DNA of 64,000 nucleotides from positions 1-64,000 of the forward strand of contig WPAF01000008.1 in NCBI GenBank assembly GCA_009772965.1. Reading direction: 5' to 3'. Position numbers and translations under genes: made by a program. Below, piece after piece: positions 60,421-64,000 of the stretch; position 1 is the stretch's first letter; every line of letters starts with the position of its first letter. The notes beneath the pieces are model-generated. The model had not been told where the DNA came from and made no database searches. It saw only the letters and a program-made list of their open reading frames with translations. This DNA comes from Candidatus Saganbacteria bacterium (GTDB lineage Bacteria > Margulisbacteria > WOR-1 > XYC2-FULL-46-14 > WPAF01).

Positions 60421-61330
60421 AATTTCTTTTTATTGCCGCGCCTAAAAGCTCAGCTGAAGACAAAATCTTTAAACCTTTGAATTGCTTTTCTTTTGGAATC
60501 GGCAAAGAATCCGTGACAACCACTTCCGCAAAGCCCGCTTTGCTCATTTTTTCTACCGCGGAACCAGAAAATATCCCATGGGTTGCCACAACATAAATAT
60601 CCGGATTGCAGCCGGCTTCTTTTAGCGTTTTTACGCCGTTGGTGATGGTTCCGGCGGTATCTATCATGTCATCAGTTATTATTACGGTTTTTCCTTTAAC
60701 ATCGCCGACCACATGAGTGACCTCTGATTGATGATGTTCCGCCCGTACTTTATGGAGGATCGCGAGATTCGCCCCAATGCGGTCGGATAGTTTTTTTGCA
60801 ACCTTTGCCCTGCCAGTATCAGGAGCCACAACAACCACATCTTTAAGATTTTTGGATTTAATATAATTGATGAATATCGGCAGAGCGGTTAGCGTATCCA
60901 TTGGAATGTTAAAAAATCCCTGAATTTGGTCAGAATGCAAATCCATCGTGACAATCCGGTCCGCTCCGGCAGTTTCTAAAAGATTCGCGACTAGCCTGGC
61001 GGAAATCGGCTCGCGGGATGCCGCTTTGCGGTCCTGCCGAGCATAGCCAAAATGGGGAATTACGGCCGTAACTGATTTTGCGGAAGCCCTTTTCATCGCG
61101 TCTATGATGATAAATAATTCCATTAAGTTTTCGTTGACGTTAACCGTGCAGGTTTGAAATATAACGGCGGACTGCCCGCGTACGTTTTCTGTAATCCTTG
61201 AATATATTTCCCCGCCGGAAAACCTGGATATTTTTATTTCTCCGGTCTTTAAGCCAAGATATTTTGTTATTTGTTCTCCAAGGACTGGATGCGAAGTGCC
61301 GTAAAAAAATCGAAGTTCTGAGTTAGCCAT
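60386..61330 (-). CDS. prs: Ribose-phosphate pyrophosphokinase
   Basis: RFSGGEIYSRITENVRGQSAVIFQT, PHFGYARQDRK, MDLHSDQIQGFF, GDVKGKTVIITDDMIDTAGTI. Confidence 0.97.
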   Translation of the reverse strand: MANSELRFFYGTSHPVLGEQITKYLGLKTGEIKISRFSGGEIYSRITENVRGQSAVIFQTCTVNVNENLMELFIIIDAMKRASAKSVTAVIPHFGYARQDRKAASREPISARLVANLLETAGADRIVTMDLHSDQIQGFFNIPMDTLTALPIFINYIKSKNLKDVVVVAPDTGRAKVAKKLSDRIGANLAILHKVRAEHHQSEVTHVVGDVKGKTVIITDDMIDTAGTITNGVKTLKEAGCNPDIYVVATHGIFSGSAVEKMSKAGFAEVVVTDSLPIPKEKQFKGLKILSSAELLGAAIKRNYENQSITSLFD

Positions 61331-61360
61331 TTGTAAGTTCCCCCTAGGAAAAATATTATA

Positions 61361-62455
61361 TCAGCCGCGACTACGCCAGGCAACTACCACTTTTTTAAGC
61401 TTGCCTAATCTTTCCTGCTTAATATTTTCCGGCAGGTGGCCGGGCATTTTAGCGGCGGCGGTTTGGGGCCTCATAGAATATGCCGCCATATTAACCGCAT
61501 TAAACCTGAATTCCCTCACCCTATCAAGCGTATTATTAAATTGTTCCTCGGTTTCTCCCGGAAATCCCACAATAATATCGGTTGTAATAGTCGCTTCCGG
61601 CATCAGCTCTTTTATTTTTTTTACCCGTCCGCGGAAATATTCAATATTATATCCGCGGTTCATCTTTTTCAATATTTCATCATCTCCCGCCTGCAGCGGA
61701 AGGTGAAAATCCCTTGCCGCGTGGGGACAGTTTTTTATCGTTTCAATAAGTTCATCGGACATATCGCGGGGGTGGGAGGTCATGAAACGTAAAGCGCCTG
61801 CCTGCCGGCAGGCAGGTAATGCGAATATATTTTCTATTTCTGTCATTAGCTTGGCTAGGTTATATTTATAAGAATTAACGTTTTGTCCTAAAAGAGTAAT
61901 ATCAGAAACGCCTTGATCCAGTAATCCTTTAATCTCATCTAGAATCTCGTCCATTGGCCGCGAGTATTCCCGCCCGCGAACATACGGCACAACACAGTAG
62001 GAACAAAAGTTGTCGCAGCCAGTCATGATGGTGACGTACTTCCCCCTTACTAAGGGGGAAGGGGAATAAGAGATATGGGGTTTAAGAAATTCCTCTAGCT
62101 TCCCAATCTCATTCGGCCCAAATATTATATCTACGAAGGGAAATTTGGATTTTAGGTCAATATGCTCTTCTTTTGGAATACAGCCGCAGATGCCGATAAT
62201 AACATTAGGGTTTTTCTTTTTAAATACTTTTAAGGCATTGATATAGCTGAAAGCGCGGTTCTCTGCCGCTTCCCTTATACAGCAAGTATTCACCAAAAAA
62301 AAATCACACTTGCTGAGTTTTGCTTTTTGCTGCGGCCAGCGCATTTTTTCGTCCGGTATTTGCTCAAACCCATGCAGATTAAAAACCTCGGCAATTTTAT
62401 TGGAATCGGCCACATTCATCTGGCAGCCGTAGGTTTTGATAAAATAGTGTTTCAT
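61361..62455 (-). CDS. miaB: MiaB-like methylthiotransferase, C-terminally short
   Basis: MKHYFIKTYGCQMN, NTCCIREAAENRAF, GCDNFCSYCVVPYVRGREYSR, HLPLQAGDDEILKKMNR; ends soon after RLGKLKK, no TRAM domain. Confidence 0.92.
   Translation of the reverse strand: MKHYFIKTYGCQMNVADSNKIAEVFNLHGFEQIPDEKMRWPQQKAKLSKCDFFLVNTCCIREAAENRAFSYINALKVFKKKNPNVIIGICGCIPKEEHIDLKSKFPFVDIIFGPNEIGKLEEFLKPHISYSPSPLVRGKYVTIMTGCDNFCSYCVVPYVRGREYSRPMDEILDEIKGLLDQGVSDITLLGQNVNSYKYNLAKLMTEIENIFALPACRQAGALRFMTSHPRDMSDELIETIKNCPHAARDFHLPLQAGDDEILKKMNRGYNIEYFRGRVKKIKELMPEATITTDIIVGFPGETEEQFNNTLDRVREFRFNAVNMAAYSMRPQTAAAKMPGHLPENIKQERLGKLKKVVVAWRSRG
61797..61816. repeat. 20-bp perfect palindrome inside miaB (encodes PACRQAG)
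   Basis: CCTGCCTGCCGGCAGGCAGG, identical to 29364-29383. Confidence 0.95.
62039..62061. repeat. 23-bp perfect inverted repeat inside miaB (encodes SPLVRG)
   Basis: CTTCCCCCTTA-C-TAAGGGGGAAG. Confidence 0.93.
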
Positions 62456-62526
62456 GCCTTAATATGGCCTCGAGCGAACGAAGAGAGTCGAGAGGCTGTA
62501 GGTTTTGATGAAATAGCTTTTCATGC
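62427..62526. repeat. Duplicated miaB 5' end flanking a REP-like sequence
   Basis: gtaggttttgataaaatagtgtttcatgc (62429-62457) and gtaggttttgatgaaatagcttttcatgc (~62498-62526) around gcctcgagcgaacgaagagagtcgagaggc. Confidence 0.75.
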
Positions 62527-63048
62527 ACAAATTTCCTGATTGATGAAACAATATTTATTTTCTTTTAAATCATGTTTAATCCATTGGTTTTGAATATATC
62601 GAAGATGATTATAAAAATCTTTGCGGTTACGGATAATACGATCATGATATGAATTTTGCCATTTAAATTGGGGCAATGGTTCCTTTATTTTACCTTCATA
62701 TTTACGCAAATCGACTTCCCGAAGGCGAGAATTCGAATTCTCGCCTTCGTTGTAATACCCCAATAATTTATTCACGTCCTGGGCATAATTTTTCTTAATG
62801 GCTTGCATAACTTTTGAAATATTAAATATCTCATTGGGTTGAATCAATAAATGCATATGATTGGAATTGATTTTATATCCATACAATTCAAAACTTTTCA
62901 TTTCTTGGCACAACAATAAAACATCAACAAATAAATCACATAAAATATCATCCTCAAAATAAGGGTATGCCATATGGGTATTGGTAGTTATAAAATATAT
63001 CGCATCATCAATATATATTCTTTTTTGCGAATTACGATGGGGTTTCAT
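62521..63048 (-). mobile_element. RAYT / IS200-like Y1 (HUH) transposase
   Basis: YGYKINSNHMHLLIQPN (HUH) and YNHLRYIQNQW (Tyr region). Confidence 0.9.
62720..62749. repeat. 30-bp perfect palindrome inside the RAYT ORF
   Basis: CGAAGGCGAGAATTCGAATTCTCGCCTTCG; encodes GENSNSRLRE. Confidence 0.95.
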
Positions 63049-63106
63049 TTAAAATCGCCTTCGCGGACCTGATCTTCGGTTGATACTCTAGTATATATTG
63101 CAATTT

Positions 63107-63745
63107 TCATTTTTTCTTTTTCCATTTTGTTTCGACAAACTTCTTTCTTTCTTTATCAAATGTTTGCTTAAATTCATTATAATATTCATTTATTCTATCC
63201 CCACTTCTTGGACCAGCATGTCCATTGAAAATAATGTTTTCAATTTGTTTTGAAAAACTTTTATATATTAAGCTTTCAGTTTCTTTCCATTGATTCTCAT
63301 TAAATCTATTAGGAATTTTCGATGTTTTTGTGAAATAGTCTATAATAAAATCATCAACATTATGATTGTCAGCTTTCAGCTTTTGCTTGATGCCTTTTAA
63401 CTCAAATGCTATATTTAAAAGATTATTTTTCAAACAGGAAAATACATCATCAGTATTCTTATCCTGATCATTTTTTGAAACCATGTTGTTATTTATTCCT
63501 TCCAATTTTTGCGACACATTCTCTTTCCATCTTTTCTCAACTTCAGAGGATATCCTCTGCTCAAAAATTAGAGTAAAAGAAGAAATAATTGCCATTAAAT
63601 ACAAAGCGATCATCATATACGGACGAATTCTTCCGACTTTGTTTTTAAACCAAGGCTGGAATAAAATAAAATTGAACAAGCCAAAAATTGGAAGAAAATA
63701 TCGGCTAAATTCAAGCCAAAAAGCAAATAGATTATATAAATTCAT
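63107..63745 (-). CDS. Membrane-associated hypothetical protein
   Basis: N-terminal hydrophobic helices, C-terminal charged region; 4-bp overlap with the upstream HTH gene. Confidence 0.55.
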   Translation of the reverse strand: MNLYNLFAFWLEFSRYFLPIFGLFNFILFQPWFKNKVGRIRPYMMIALYLMAIISSFTLIFEQRISSEVEKRWKENVSQKLEGINNNMVSKNDQDKNTDDVFSCLKNNLLNIAFELKGIKQKLKADNHNVDDFIIDYFTKTSKIPNRFNENQWKETESLIYKSFSKQIENIIFNGHAGPRSGDRINEYYNEFKQTFDKERKKFVETKWKKKK

Positions 63746-63927
63746 TTAAGAGTTCCTTTCCATTTCACGATTTTATCAACATCCTCCTCAGTAAACACCG
63801 GATAATTTCTATAATCCCGCTTCGGCTTCACCCATCCCTTCTCAATCCAGTAATAGATCGTCTGCCTCGGCACCCCCAGTTTTTCCGCCAGCTCTGTCAT
63901 ATTATAGATTTTTTCTTCGGTCGGCAT
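63742..63927 (-). CDS. MerR/excisionase-type helix-turn-helix protein
   Basis: YNMTELAEKLGVPRQTIYYWIEKGWVKPKRDYRNYPVFTEEDVDKIVKWK. Confidence 0.85.
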   Translation of the reverse strand: MPTEEKIYNMTELAEKLGVPRQTIYYWIEKGWVKPKRDYRNYPVFTEEDVDKIVKWKGTLK

Positions 63928-64000
63928 TATGCGCCAATTTTAACAGTTTTTGTCAGTTTTTGTCAACTACTTCCCTATTCAGCCGCGGCTTGTTAGCGTT

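Noticed and set aside
1-64000. tRNA or rRNA genes
   Set aside because: No convincing cloverleaf or rRNA stretch was recognised by eye; a tRNAscan/Infernal run would settle this.

Overview
This 64 kb window looks like a chromosomal segment from a diderm, uncultivated-type bacterium. Taxonomy is only a guess (Margulisbacteria/Saganbacteria-like, from gene mix). The core blocks are: rplU-rpmA-proB-proA-nadD-M16 peptidase; two radical-SAM-associated genes followed by leuS; a ClpC; ssb; purS/purQ/purL; carA and the N-terminal half of carB; hom-prs-miaB; larB-larC followed by an exported-protein/ABC operon; and a TolC/HlyD/MacB-like efflux set. Between them lie accessory islands: two HicAB-like pairs, HEPN-MNT, Fic, a three-gene HipB/HipS/HipT-like module, a DUF1016 nuclease, a RAYT transposase, and many orphan proteins, several with kinase-like or protease-like motifs. 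Strongest second-look items: (1) a 43-51 bp sequence encoding the C-terminus of an FGE/C-type-lectin protein (resembling a diversity-generating-retroelement target) occurs three times and bounds a DUF1016 nuclease and the HipBST-like module; (2) a stand-alone protein carries a LanM-type (lanthipeptide dehydratase) motif next to exported protease/transglutaminase-like genes; (3) perfect palindromes are inserted in frame in miaB and in a RAYT transposase; (4) housekeeping genes are repeatedly truncated or internally deleted (carB, carA, DUF2344, miaB, ThiF-like, leuS). All calls come from reading the sequence and the supplied translations. No database search was run. No tRNA, rRNA or CRISPR array was recognised.
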